Shown: piece after piece, positions 34,396 through 44,029 of the stretch
How the letters are laid out: every line of letters starts with the position of its first letter
How positions within the stretch are numbered: the first letter of the stretch is position 1
NCBI RefSeq assembly: GCF_036013935.1
Contig: NZ_CP107902.1
Span: forward strand, 9,457,001-9,521,000
DNA from: Streptomyces sp. NBC_00461
Lineage (GTDB): Bacteria; Actinomycetota; Actinomycetes; Streptomycetales; Streptomycetaceae
Direction of reading: 5' to 3'
Length of the DNA: 64,000 bases
The notes under the pieces: model-generated
What the model saw: only the letters and a program-made list of their open reading frames with translations
Database searches by the model: none
What the model was told of the DNA's origin: nothing
Position numbers and translations under genes: made by a program

Positions 34396-36480
34396 TCAGA
34401 GGTCGGACACATCGGACAGGTCGAGTACGCCGCCCAGCGCCAGCGCGATGGCCGCGTCCGGCCCCAACTCCCTTCCCTCAAGGACCACTTCGGTGAAGCG
34501 GTCGTCCCCGAGGGAGGCGCGCAGCCGACGCTCGTACTCGCGGTGGAAGACCGTCCTGTCGGGCCTGCCGAGCTGGGGCAGGCCCGCGACGTGCCACAGG
34601 CGTCTGCTGATGCCGAGCAGGCGCGCGGCCAGTTCGTCCTCGCCCAGGGCGGCCTGAGCGGCGACGAGGAGGTCGGCGACCGCGGCGGCGCCGAGCCGGT
34701 CGTGCACCCGCAACTTGGCGGTCAGTGCCTCGCGCGCCGAGCGCACCGCCTCGTCCGGGTGACCGAGGCCGATCCCGGCGAGCGAGACGAAGAAGTCGCC
34801 CCATGCCCGCATCCACAGCTCGCCCCGCTTGGCGCAGTCCGCGCGCAGCCGCTCGGCGACCGCGGCGCACCGCTCGAACGCGGCCTGGCTCGCCAGCAGA
34901 TACGACTGCACGGCGAGTGTCAGCAGCTGGAAGAACTCGGCGGCGCCGTCCCCGGCCGGCGCCTGCCGGACACTTCCGTACAGCACCGCCGAGCGCGCCG
35001 ACTCGCCCCGCACGGCCAGACTCGCCCCCGTCAACGGCAGGGCGGGCACCGGGAGTTGACGCTCCGCGGCGAGCCACACATAGGCCGCGCTCACCGACTC
35101 GGCCGCCTCCACGTCGTCCGGGACGACGGTGACCAGACGGTGGGCCCAGACCGCCAGGGTGTGCTCGGAGCCGCCGGACCCGGGGCCGTGGCGCAGTGCG
35201 CGCTCCAGGTAGCTGCGGCCCTCCTCGGCGAACCCGCAGGCGAACCAGAAGAACCAGAGCGAGCCGGTGAGTTCGAGGGCCGTCTCCGGCTCGGCTGCGG
35301 TCAGGCACTCCTCGATCGCCAGGCGCAGATTGGCGTGCTCCACGGTCAGCCGCTCCGCCCACATCCGCTGGCCGGGCCCGAGCCACTCCGCCTCCCCCTG
35401 CCGGGCGATCCAGCGGAAGTAGTCCCGGTGGCGGCGCCGGACGGCCTCCGTCTCGCCCAGCCCGGTCAGCCAGTCGGCGCCGAACGAGCGGACCGTGTCC
35501 AGCATCCGGTAGCGCACCGCCGCCTCCTCGCCGTCCCGGGTGACGATCGACTTCTCCGTCAGCGACGCGAGCAGCGGAAGGATCTCCTCCGCGTCCAAGG
35601 GTCCGCCGTGGCAAACGAATTCGGCCGCCTCCACGTCCCAGCCGCCCGCGAACACCGAGAGCCGGGCCCACAGCAGCCGCTCCAGCGGCGTGCACAGCTC
35701 ATGGCTCCAGCCGATCGCGGTGCGCAGCGTCTGATGCCGGGCGAGCCGGGGCCGTGCGGGGGAGACGAGCAGGTCGAAACGGGAGTCGAGACCCTCCAGG
35801 AGCCGGTCCAGTGGGAAGCCGCGCAGGCGTACGGCGGCCAGCTCCAGCGCCAGCGGGATCCCGTCCAGGCGGGCGCAGACCGCCGCCACATGCGCCCGGT
35901 TGGCATCGGTGAGCGTGAACGACGGCACCGCGGCCGCGGCCCGGGCGGCGAACAGCGCCACCGCGTCGTCGCGTTCCCCCAGCGGCAGCGGCGCCACCGT
36001 CAGGAGGTGCTCGCCCGGCACGCCCAGGGGTTGCCGGCTGGTGGCCAGAACCCGTAACTCCGGGACGTTCGCCAGGAGTTCCTGCACGACCCGTGCGCAC
36101 TCGTCCAGCACGTGCTCGCAGGTGTCCAGGACGAGCAGTAGCGGCGCACCCGCGAGGTGTTCGCAGACGGCCTGCAGCAGGGGGTGCAGCGTCTGCTCGG
36201 TCAGCCGGGTCGCCTGCGCCACCGTGTTCGTCAGCAGGTCCGGGTCCCTCAGCTCCGACAACTCCACCAGCCAGGCCCCGCCCGGGAACCCGGCTCTCGC
36301 GGCGTGCGCGGCCCGCAGCGCCAGCCGGGACTTGCCCACACCTGCGGGCCCCGTCAGTGTCACCAGTCGCTCGGTCCCCAACAGCCCCGCGATTACCGCG
36401 AGTTCGAGCCGACGGCCGACGAACGCGTTCGCCTCGGCGGGAAGGTTGCCGATCCTGCCGCCCTGTACAGAGGCCGCCAT
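34396..36480 (-). CDS. STAND-class ATPase (NB-ARC/TPR), regulator-like without visible DNA-binding domain
   Basis: A 694-residue protein. It begins with GNLPAEANAFVGRRLELAV and a P-loop TGPAGVGKSRLALRAA (about residues 42-58), then a Walker B-like LLLVLDTCEHVLDECA and LRVLATSRQPLGVPGE (sensor), features of AfsR/LuxR-type regulators. The second half is TPR-like and ends with an acidic Leu-rich tail. Neither a SARP/BTAD domain at the front nor a LuxR helix-turn-helix at the end is present. GGGGGG precedes the ATG. It is divergent from the MEDS-STAS gene with 105 bases between; a link with that pair is only positional. Confidence 0.82.
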   Translation of the reverse strand: MAASVQGGRIGNLPAEANAFVGRRLELAVIAGLLGTERLVTLTGPAGVGKSRLALRAAHAARAGFPGGAWLVELSELRDPDLLTNTVAQATRLTEQTLHPLLQAVCEHLAGAPLLLVLDTCEHVLDECARVVQELLANVPELRVLATSRQPLGVPGEHLLTVAPLPLGERDDAVALFAARAAAAVPSFTLTDANRAHVAAVCARLDGIPLALELAAVRLRGFPLDRLLEGLDSRFDLLVSPARPRLARHQTLRTAIGWSHELCTPLERLLWARLSVFAGGWDVEAAEFVCHGGPLDAEEILPLLASLTEKSIVTRDGEEAAVRYRMLDTVRSFGADWLTGLGETEAVRRRHRDYFRWIARQGEAEWLGPGQRMWAERLTVEHANLRLAIEECLTAAEPETALELTGSLWFFWFACGFAEEGRSYLERALRHGPGSGGSEHTLAVWAHRLVTVVPDDVEAAESVSAAYVWLAAERQLPVPALPLTGASLAVRGESARSAVLYGSVRQAPAGDGAAEFFQLLTLAVQSYLLASQAAFERCAAVAERLRADCAKRGELWMRAWGDFFVSLAGIGLGHPDEAVRSAREALTAKLRVHDRLGAAAVADLLVAAQAALGEDELAARLLGISRRLWHVAGLPQLGRPDRTVFHREYERRLRASLGDDRFTEVVLEGRELGPDAAIALALGGVLDLSDVSDL

Positions 36481-36585
36481 CGTCCCCCCCCTCACCGGAA
36501 CCGATGGCGGACACCATAACCCCTCACGGCAGGCCTGCTTCCGGCGTAGCGTGGAAGCGGTCCGTCCACCCAGGGAGGTGCTGGG

Positions 36586-37515
36586 ATGGCCGTCATACCC
36601 ACCCTGAAAACCGTGGGACAGATGCGCCAGGGAGACCACCTGTTCCTCGGCTACGACACCGACGAGGAACGCGAGACCGTCCTCGCCGTGTTCCTGCTCG
36701 ACGGGCTGGCCAGCGGGCAGCGCGGACTCCTGCTGCCGCCCGCCGACATCCCCGGCGGGGTCGCCCTGTCCTTCCTGGAGGCGCACGGCTGCCGGGTCGA
36801 CGAGGAACTCGCGGACGGCCGGCTGTGCGTAGACCCGCACCTCGCCGGGCCCGAGGGGCTGTGGGACCTGGACGAGCTGATCCGCCGCGAGGCGCGCCGC
36901 GCCGTCGGTGACGGCTTCCTCGGCCTGCGCGTGTGCACGGAGATCCTGCGCGCGCAGGCCGGCAAGGAACTCAAGACGCTGCACGACAGCGAGCTGCTGC
37001 TCGACCCCGTGTTCTCCTCGCTGCCGGTCCTCGGCATCTGCCAGTACGACCGCCGGATCTTCGACGAGACGGAACTCGTCCCGCTCGCCGGCCTGCACCA
37101 CGGCCGGGTGGGCGCCGACGACGTGTGGCGCGACGACCTCCTCACCATCACCCGCACCTTCGCACCCCCCGGCCTCGCCCTGGCGGGAGAGGTCGACGAC
37201 ACGAACGTCACCGCCGTCGCCCGCGCCCTGCACGCCGAGACGTCCCGCGCCCGGGCCCGCACCGCCAACGGCGCCCGCACCCACCTCGACCTGCACGAGC
37301 TGCGGTTCATCGACGTAGGCGCACTGCGCCTGCTGGTGTTCACGGCGCTCAGCTTGTACGCGGCGGGCGGCACCCTCGAACTGTCGGGCGTCGCCCCGCA
37401 CGTCCAGCGGGTGATGCGGGTGACCGGCTGGGACCGCGTCCCGGGCCTGCACATCGAGCCGGAAGGACCGGAAGCACCGGACGGCCCGGCAGGACCGGAA
37501 GGAGAAAGGCCGTGA
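36586..37515 (+). CDS. MEDS-domain sensor fused to STAS anti-sigma-antagonist domain
   Basis: 309 residues. Residues 1-170 form a MEDS (DcmR-type sensory) domain: [32 protein letters not shown]-like [12 protein letters not shown]. From about 195 a STAS domain follows ([37 protein letters not shown]), with an Asp rather than Ser at the usual phosphorylation site. The end is a Gly/Pro/Glu-rich tail. This combination is common in actinobacterial partner-switching systems. AGGGAGGTG precedes the ATG. It overlaps the kinase gene that follows by four bases. Confidence 0.87.
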   Translation: MAVIPTLKTVGQMRQGDHLFLGYDTDEERETVLAVFLLDGLASGQRGLLLPPADIPGGVALSFLEAHGCRVDEELADGRLCVDPHLAGPEGLWDLDELIRREARRAVGDGFLGLRVCTEILRAQAGKELKTLHDSELLLDPVFSSLPVLGICQYDRRIFDETELVPLAGLHHGRVGADDVWRDDLLTITRTFAPPGLALAGEVDDTNVTAVARALHAETSRARARTANGARTHLDLHELRFIDVGALRLLVFTALSLYAAGGTLELSGVAPHVQRVMRVTGWDRVPGLHIEPEGPEAPDGPAGPEGERP

Positions 37516-37985
37516 CCGGGCTCGTCCACCAGGCGCTGCGCTACGGCGCGGACGACCAGTTCCTCGACCCGGCCGCCCCATTCACCAGCGGCCGCACGGC
37601 CGCTGTCCGCCGCGCCCTCACCGCGTACGCCCGCCGCCTGGGGCTGCCCGAGCAGCGGACGTACGACCTGGTGGCAGCCGTGCAGGAGACCGTCGTCAAC
37701 GTCGTGCGCCACGGCGGCGGACACGGTGTCGTACGGCTGCACAGCGACCGCGAGCACGTGATCTGCGAGGTCCTCGACGACGGCGCGCGCTCCTTGGCGG
37801 CCCACCCGTCGTTCCCAGGCCACCTGCCGCCCAAGCCGGATGCCGCCGGCGGTCACGGACTGTGGCTGGTACGGCAGTTGAGCGGCCTGGCCGCCGACGA
37901 CCTCGACTCGTCGGGCTTCGTCGTACGGCTGTACTTCCGGCGGCCGGGACACGGTCAGCCCGCCGCGGGCAGCGTGAACTCATAG
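37512..37985 (+). CDS. Anti-sigma factor serine kinase (HATPase_c)
   Basis: 157 residues of the RsbW/SpoIIAB type. N box [17 protein letters not shown]1 box EVLDDGAR and G2 box [11 protein letters not shown] identify the GHKL ATP-binding fold. It would phosphorylate the STAS partner or bind a sigma factor; no sigma gene is adjacent. Start GTG 37512 overlaps the stop of the MEDS-STAS gene. Its last 31 bases overlap the end of the convergent GntR gene. Confidence 0.87.
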   Translation: MTGLVHQALRYGADDQFLDPAAPFTSGRTAAVRRALTAYARRLGLPEQRTYDLVAAVQETVVNVVRHGGGHGVVRLHSDREHVICEVLDDGARSLAAHPSFPGHLPPKPDAAGGHGLWLVRQLSGLAADDLDSSGFVVRLYFRRPGHGQPAAGSVNS

Positions 37986-38698
37986 ACCAGGGCGCCCGGT
38001 TGGGCGTCCACGACCAGGTCGGTGATCTCCAGCGGCCGCGCGTACTGGTCGTGCACGCGCCGGGTGACCCGCACCGAGGGCGTGTCGGCGAGGCGGGTGA
38101 TGGAATCCCGGTGATGCAGGGTCAGGCCCGCCTTGCGCATCCAGTCGTAGGCGCGGCTCAGCTGCGCCGAGGCGGCGCCGTCGGCCCGGTCACGGTAACG
38201 GGCCAGCTCCTCGACCTCGGAGAGCGCCACGGCGGAGAAGGACGTGACCGCGCTACGGCGCCCCCGGCCGTCGGCACCGGCCGACTCGTAGCGGTGCACG
38301 AGGGTCGGGCGGTGCGGGGCGAGCCCGAGGGCCTCGGCGTGCTCCGGCGGGGGAGTCTCCCAGGTCACCCTGGTCCGGTCGACGGCACCGGGGTCCGCGG
38401 CCCGGGCGCCGACCGGGAAGGTCGACGAGGGGGCGGTCTCGACCGGCAGCCCGGGCAGCGTGGCGTGACTGCCCCGCCGGTCGGTGGCGACCAGACCGTC
38501 CCGGCGCAGCACCTCCAGCGCCTGTCGGACCGTCTCCCTGCTGACACCGAAATGACCGGCCAACTGCCGTTCGCCCGGCAGCCGTTCACCCGGCGGGACG
38601 GAGCCGTCGCGCAGCTCGCCGAGCAGCTGCTGCGCGACGCGCCAGTACAGCGGCTCTCCATCGGTGCGGGTGTGGTCGTGCGGGGTGGTGCGGGCCAT
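37955..38698 (-). CDS. GntR/HutC-family regulator with UTRA domain
   Basis: 247 residues. The winged helix (residues 17-80) holds PPGERLPGERQLAGHFGVSRETVRQALEVLRRDGL; the rest is a UTRA ligand-binding domain (LVHRYESA..., RRVHDQYARPLEITDLVV). UTRA regulators often sense sugars, amino sugars or histidine-type compounds. AGGAGG precedes the ATG. A near-perfect dre-type palindrome lies 63-78 bases upstream and may be its own operator or that of the global regulator DasR. The 3' end overlaps the anti-sigma kinase gene by 31 bases. Confidence 0.85.
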   Translation of the reverse strand: MARTTPHDHTRTDGEPLYWRVAQQLLGELRDGSVPPGERLPGERQLAGHFGVSRETVRQALEVLRRDGLVATDRRGSHATLPGLPVETAPSSTFPVGARAADPGAVDRTRVTWETPPPEHAEALGLAPHRPTLVHRYESAGADGRGRRSAVTSFSAVALSEVEELARYRDRADGAASAQLSRAYDWMRKAGLTLHHRDSITRLADTPSVRVTRRVHDQYARPLEITDLVVDAQPGALVYEFTLPAAG

Positions 38699-38760
38699 GC
38701 CGCGCCTCCTGTTGGTGACGTACCGTAGCCGTGCGGGCTCGTTGCGCCACCAGATCTAGC

Positions 38761-38776
38761 ATTGGTCTAAACCACG
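38761..38776. promoter_or_regulatory. dre-like GntR operator
   Basis: ATTGGTCTAAACCACG matches 13 of 16 positions of the DasR-responsive element ACTGGTCTAGACCACT as I remember it, with the core TGGTCTANACCA intact. It lies upstream of the GntR/UTRA gene and downstream of the serine hydrolase gene. Confidence 0.6.
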
Positions 38777-38828
38777 AGGGAAGGCCGGCCTGCGGGTTCG
38801 GCCGAAACCGGCCCGCCCCGATCGCCGC

Positions 38829-39986
38829 TCACAGCGCGCTGTACAGGGCGTCGACGAGGGCCATCTTCCGTGGGTCGTCCGCGATATGAGGCCCCATACG
38901 GTTCATCACATAGCCCAGGGACACTCCCGCCTCCGGGTCGGCGAGGCCGCAGGAGCCGCCGAAGCCGTCGTGTCCGAAAGCCCGCGGGTTGGGGCCGTAC
39001 GAGCCGTTGGGGCCGCTCAGCCACAGGCCGAGCCCGACCTCCGTCTCGTGCTCGAAACCGGCGCCGAGCACCAGGTCCCGGCAGCTGCCCTGCCCCTCAC
39101 GTACCCGCTCGGCCGCCGCGGCGGACAGGATGCGGTGGCCGTCGTACGAACCCCGGCCCGCGAAGATCCCGTAGAGCGCGGCGACCGCCCGCGCCGTGCC
39201 GTGCCCGTTCGCGGCCGGGATCTCGGCGGCCCGCCATCCGGGCGTGTTGGCCTCGGTCGCGCCCACCAGCGGATTGGCCAGCGCCAGGGGAGTCAACTGG
39301 CTGAAGATCGCCGCCTGTTCGCTGCTCGACGCGGCAGGCGGATGCACCAGTTCGGCCGCCCGCCCGGCCTCCTTCTCCGGCAGCCCGACGGTGAAGTCGA
39401 TCCCGAGCGGCCCGGTCACCTCCCGTTCGAGGAACGCCCCCGGCAGCAGCCCCGAGATGCGCCGCACGACCTCCCCGACCAGGAAGCCATAGGTGATCGC
39501 GTGATAGCCGGACCGTGTCCCCGGCTCCCACCAGGGCTCCGTCGCCGCTAGCCGCCGCGTCGTCAACTCCCAGTCGTAGAGCTGCTCCAGCGAGTGCGGC
39601 TCCCGCGGCCCGGACAGCCCCGCCCGGTGCGACAGCAGATGGCGTACGAGGATCCCGTCCTTGCCGGCCGCGGCGAACTCGGGCCAGTACGCGGCCACCG
39701 GCGCGTCGAGGTCGAGCAGCCCCCGGTCGGCGAGGATGTGCGCGCACAGCGCGACCGGGCCCTTCGTGGTCGACCACACGTTGACGAGCGTGTCCCGCTC
39801 CCAGGGTCGGGTGCGGGCCGCGTCGGCCCACCCGCCCCACAGATCGACCACGACCTCGCCGCCGACGCTCACGGCGACCGCGGCACCCAGCTCAGCCCGC
39901 TCCCGGAAGTTCTCCTCCAGTGCCGTGCGCACCGCCGCGAACCGCTCGTCGCAGTAACCGTGCACCTCTGGCTCGCGCTCCGCCAT
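38829..39986 (-). CDS. Serine hydrolase of the class C beta-lactamase/EstB family
   Basis: 385 residues. The nucleophile motif S-x-x-K is S-T-T-K (NVWSTTKGPVAL, about residue 72), then the Tyr of SGYHAITYGFLVGEV in the place of YxN, and HDGFGGS near the end replaces KTG. No signal peptide is visible, so it is probably a cytoplasmic esterase or peptidase rather than a lactamase. It is followed leftward by the dre-like site and GntR gene, and preceded by a CE7 esterase on the same strand; all three could be related. Confidence 0.82.
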   Translation of the reverse strand: MAEREPEVHGYCDERFAAVRTALEENFRERAELGAAVAVSVGGEVVVDLWGGWADAARTRPWERDTLVNVWSTTKGPVALCAHILADRGLLDLDAPVAAYWPEFAAAGKDGILVRHLLSHRAGLSGPREPHSLEQLYDWELTTRRLAATEPWWEPGTRSGYHAITYGFLVGEVVRRISGLLPGAFLEREVTGPLGIDFTVGLPEKEAGRAAELVHPPAASSSEQAAIFSQLTPLALANPLVGATEANTPGWRAAEIPAANGHGTARAVAALYGIFAGRGSYDGHRILSAAAAERVREGQGSCRDLVLGAGFEHETEVGLGLWLSGPNGSYGPNPRAFGHDGFGGSCGLADPEAGVSLGYVMNRMGPHIADDPRKMALVDALYSAL

Positions 39987-40122
39987 GGGGTCCTCCGTCG
40001 TCCGCCCGAAACCCGGGCCGCGACGCTGCGACCCGGGCAGTCCCGAACGTACCGACTGGTCGGACTGGAGGGAAGTCCGGAGGCGGAAGAGCTTCCGGAC
40101 CTCCGGCTTCGCGCGGAGCCCG

Positions 40123-41091
40123 TCAGACGTACGACCGCAGCCAGTCCAGCTTGGCCGCCTCCTGGTAGGGGCCGCCGCCCTCGTGGTCGTTGAAGTCGTA
40201 CACCTCGATCGTCTTGTCGTCGTGCGCCCAGGCGTTGAAAGCCGCGAAGACGGTCGACGGCGGGCAGGTCTGGTCCTCCAGGGCCGCCGAGAACAAGGCG
40301 GGGGCGCGGCCGCGCGAGGCGAAGTGCACCCCGTCGAAGTAGGACAGGGTGCGCAGGGCGTCCGCGGTCCGGCCGCGGTGGGTCTTGAGGTAGAGGCCGA
40401 TCTCGCGGTACGGGTGGCGGTCCGTGCTGGTTGCGGCGCGCGGGTAGTCGCACAGGAACGGCACGTCCGGCGCGATCGCCGTCAGGTCCGGGACCAGACC
40501 GCCCACGGCGATGGTGATGCCGCCGCCCTGGCTGGCGCCGAGGGCGACCGTGCGGGAGGCGTCGGTCAGCGGGTGCGAGCGGGCCGCCTCGACGGCACGC
40601 ACCGCGTCCGTGAACACCCGGCGGTAGTAGTAGTTCTCGGGCGCGTCGATGCCGCGGGTCATGAAACCGGGGTAGGCGGGCGCGCCGCCCACCGGGTCCG
40701 CCGTGCCGCCGCCCCCGCCCCACGCGCTGCCCTGCCCGCGCGTGTCCATCACGAAGTGCGCCCGGCCGGTGGACGCCCACAGCAGATGCTCGTGCGGCAG
40801 GCCGCGCCCGCCGCCGTAGCCGACGAACTCCACGACCAGCGGTATCGGCTCCTCGGCCGAGGCGGGCAGCGTCAGCCAGCCCTTCACCGGGTGCCCGCCG
40901 AAGCCTGCGAACGTCACGTCGAACACCCGGACCGTCGTGAGGCCGGTGTCGACCGGTTCGAAACGGGCGTCCAGGTCGTGCTCGCGGGCCTCCTGGAGGG
41001 TCTTGGACCAGAACGCGTCGAAACCCTCGGGTTCGGTGGACTCGCTGCGGTACTCGCGCAGCTCGTCGAGAGGGAGGTCGAACAGGGCCAT
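40123..41091 (-). CDS. CE7 acetylxylan esterase/cephalosporin-C deacetylase
   Basis: 322 residues. The CE7 signature is complete: RGQG (VMDTRGQGSAWG), the nucleophile elbow G-A-S-Q-G-G (about residue 190) and the late His in FNDHEGG. It removes acetyl groups from xylo-oligosaccharides and similar acetylated compounds. No signal peptide is seen, as in other CE7 enzymes, which act on imported sugars. It lies 136 bases upstream of the serine hydrolase, with the carboxy end of one facing the start of the next. Confidence 0.9.
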   Translation of the reverse strand: MALFDLPLDELREYRSESTEPEGFDAFWSKTLQEAREHDLDARFEPVDTGLTTVRVFDVTFAGFGGHPVKGWLTLPASAEEPIPLVVEFVGYGGGRGLPHEHLLWASTGRAHFVMDTRGQGSAWGGGGGTADPVGGAPAYPGFMTRGIDAPENYYYRRVFTDAVRAVEAARSHPLTDASRTVALGASQGGGITIAVGGLVPDLTAIAPDVPFLCDYPRAATSTDRHPYREIGLYLKTHRGRTADALRTLSYFDGVHFASRGRAPALFSAALEDQTCPPSTVFAAFNAWAHDDKTIEVYDFNDHEGGGPYQEAAKLDWLRSYV

Positions 41092-41204
41092 GTAGGACCG
41101 CCTTTGCGATGGGACGAAGGATCAGGTACGGATGATCACACCGTACGTGGGTCCTCCGACGAATCGCCAGGTCTTTCCAGCCGTACCTGTCTACGATACG
41201 GCCC

Positions 41205-41398
41205 ATGTCGTCACCCGTGGATCTGCTGGTCAAGGACGCCGGAGTGCTGGTCGTGGCAGGGGACCACGAGATCCCCGGCGGCTGGGTGGCCGTAACGAAT
41301 GGTCGGGTCACCGCCGTGGGCGCCGCCGGGACCGAGCCCGAGGCCCTTACGACCGTCTCCGCGGCCGGACGGCTGGTCACCCCGGGCCTGGACGTCAC
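41205..41398 (+). pseudogene. 5' remnant of an amidohydrolase (8-oxoguanine deaminase-like)
   Basis: From ATG 41205 the first 63 residues match the start of metal-dependent amidohydrolases: LLVKDAGVLVVAG...EIPGGWVAVTNGRVTAVGAAG, and end at RLVTPGL. Exactly where the metal-binding HxH motif should follow, similarity stops and the frame runs antisense through a different gene. The promoter-like TACGAT (41192-41197) is still present. The gene cannot be active. Confidence 0.7.
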
Positions 41399-41654
41399 GC
41401 CGCCCCGCGCCGAGGCCGTCGAGGAGCCGCAGTCCGGCTCCGAGGAGTGCGGGCACCACATGCAGCTGCAGCTGCAGCTCGTCGACGAGTCCCTCCCTGA
41501 GGTACTGCCGCACCGTCCTCGCCCCGCCGGCGATGTCGACGTTCCCGCCGCCGGCGACGGCTCTCGCCAGGTCCGCGGTCACGGTCACGATGGGGTGCTC
41601 CGGGGTCGTGGGATGTGCTGCCTTCAGCCTCACGTCGATCGGGAGGCGGCGCAT
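41399..41654 (-). pseudogene. Remnant of a RibD-C/dihydrofolate-reductase-like gene
   Basis: On the minus strand the stretch HPIVTVTADLARAVAGGGNV then DIAGGARTVRQYLREGLVDE and LQLQLHVVPALLGAGLRLLDGL is the carboxy half of RibD-C/DHFR-like reductases. The amino half is missing, and the end is cut after LLDGLG where it abuts the amidohydrolase fragment. A deletion or inversion end-point near 41398 explains both truncations. Confidence 0.65.
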
Positions 41655-41685
41655 TCGACATCCCGCCCCGGATCCCCGTCCCGGT

Positions 41686-42270
41686 TCACGCCTTACGTCG
41701 TGTCCACTGCGGCTCGGTCCGCGCCCATTCCCGCTCCCACTCCACCAGCCGGCGGCCGGTGGACACGCGGCGCACTACGGCGTTCGCGAGGAGCACCACG
41801 CCCACCGCGCCGCCCGTGGCGGTGATGCCGATGGTCACCGTGTGCTGCCAGACCGCCGTCTCGCCCGGCGGTGGGGCTACGGTCCTGCCCCGGGAGTCGA
41901 GCCAGACGTCCACCGTGTCGCCGTGCTGCGTGCCCGCCGGGACGCGCGCGTTCGTGGTGTGCGTGCCGGTCACGGGATCCTTCCACCGCACGTCCACGCG
42001 GTACGAGTGCTCCCGGCCACCCTCCACCGTGGGCAGCGTGTCGGGGGTCTTGCCGACGACCTCGGCCCGGACGCGGTGGCGTTCGGCGCGCTCCGCCGTG
42101 GCGCTGCCCCGCGCCTCGTCATGGGCCCACGAACCCGCGAGGGCCCCCGCCAGCGGGGCGCCCACCAACAGCAGGACGGCGACGATCAGCGCCGTCCACG
42201 CCTCCACCACATCCGAGTGGCGCCGCAGCGGATTGCGCCGCCAGCGCCAGCCGTGCACTCGGGTTCGCAT
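41686..42270 (-). CDS. Rv1733c-like two-helix membrane protein
   Basis: 194 residues. A basic start with GWRWRRNPLRRHSDVVEAWTALIVAVLLLV, a second helix near residues 140-165 (VWQHTVTIGITATGGAVGVVLL) and an extracellular-type middle domain with YRVDVRWKDP...DTVDVWLDSRGR. The family is widespread in actinobacteria and named after a Mycobacterium tuberculosis dormancy protein; function unknown. GAGGAGG precedes the ATG. A second member lies at 62867. Confidence 0.8.
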   Translation of the reverse strand: MRTRVHGWRWRRNPLRRHSDVVEAWTALIVAVLLLVGAPLAGALAGSWAHDEARGSATAERAERHRVRAEVVGKTPDTLPTVEGGREHSYRVDVRWKDPVTGTHTTNARVPAGTQHGDTVDVWLDSRGRTVAPPPGETAVWQHTVTIGITATGGAVGVVLLANAVVRRVSTGRRLVEWEREWARTEPQWTRRKA

Positions 42271-42435
42271 CCCGACCTCCTCGCCGTCACCGGAGCCGGA
42301 GGGGCCGTACCGTGTTTGCTTCGTATTGTCCCTCCCCACCACCTGTGCGCGCGAGTGCCCAGGAAAAGCGCATACCCAGCAAGCCGCCGCGAGGACATCG
42401 GAACGAGGCCGCGAGGAGGCCGTGACGCCCGCTCG

Positions 42436-43207
42436 TCAGCCGAAGCGTTCGATCCGGATCCGCTGCACGGGCTGGCCGGCCTCGACGAGCAGGCGCGAGG
42501 CATGCTCGGCGAAGGCGTTCGAGCCGCACACATAGGCCTCCCACCCACCGGGAGGCTGCTCGGCCAGGAGTGGCGCCACATGTGCGGCCGCCATACGTCC
42601 TACGGGCACACCCGCCGGTGCGCTCCGCGTGTACACGGGCGTCGTCTCCGCGCCGAACTCCCGTGCGTAGATCAGCTCTTCGGGACTGCGCGCGGACACC
42701 ACGAGCCGAAGCGGAACGTCGAGATCCCGTGCCCGGTGGTGGCGCACCATCGACATCAGCGGCACGACACCCGAGCCGGCGCCGATCAGCAGCGCGGGAC
42801 GGTCGCCCGGCCAGGCGAAGAAGCCGCTCAGCGGGCCACGCACCTCCACCTGGTCGCCCGGCTCGGCCACGTCGTGGAACCAGCCCGAGACCTCGCCGCC
42901 CTCGACGTGATCCAGAGTCAGCTCGATGTGACCCGGGTCGTCGGGAGCGGACGCGATCGAATAGTGGCGCTGGGCCACATATCCGTCCTCCGCGGTCAGC
43001 CGCAGCATCAGGTGCTGACCGGGCAGATGCCCCGCCCAGGCGGGCACCGAGAACCGGAAGGTGGAGGCGTACGCGGTCTCGCGGCGGACCTCGGTCAGTG
43101 TGGCCGTCTGCCACACCGCGGCGGTCCGGTTGCTCACGGCGATCCGGCCGGGCACGGCGAAGCGCGTCGGGGGAGTGGCTGGAGGAGTGGCCGGGGGAGT
43201 GAACGTC

Positions 43208-43215
<8 letters not shown>
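42436..43215 (-). CDS. Ferredoxin-NADP-reductase-type flavin oxidoreductase
   Basis: 259 residues. The FAD site is RHYSIASAP (R-x-Y-S), the NAD(P) site is LLIGAGSGVVPLMSMVRHH and the last block YVCGSNAFAEHASRLL holds the nicotinamide-side Cys. There is no iron-sulfur domain. The GTG start overlaps the end of the molybdenum enzyme gene by eight bases, so this protein is probably the electron donor or acceptor of that enzyme. The amino end contains a short APPATP-type repeat. Confidence 0.85.
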
Positions 43216-43813
<598 letters not shown>

Positions 43814-44029
43814 GTGGATCCAGCGGGACGGAAGTGATTGCCTACGCATTCAACCGTACGTGCTCGTCGGCGGTGCTCCCGCCCCGGGCCGGCCCGCGAT
43901 CATTAAGGGCGTATGAAGGCTCCGGCGACCGGGGAATAGCCGGACCTCGATCCTCCTTGCCGTCTGTTGCCGGAACCGGTGCCCCGTACAACCGGTGAGC
44001 GGCGCGGCAGCGAAGGAGAGTGGGAGCAG

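Noticed and set aside
36481..37581. Upstream extension of the STAND ATPase frame by 367 codons
   Set aside because: It is antisense to the MEDS-STAS gene; similarity begins at the ATG at 36480, which has a ribosome site.
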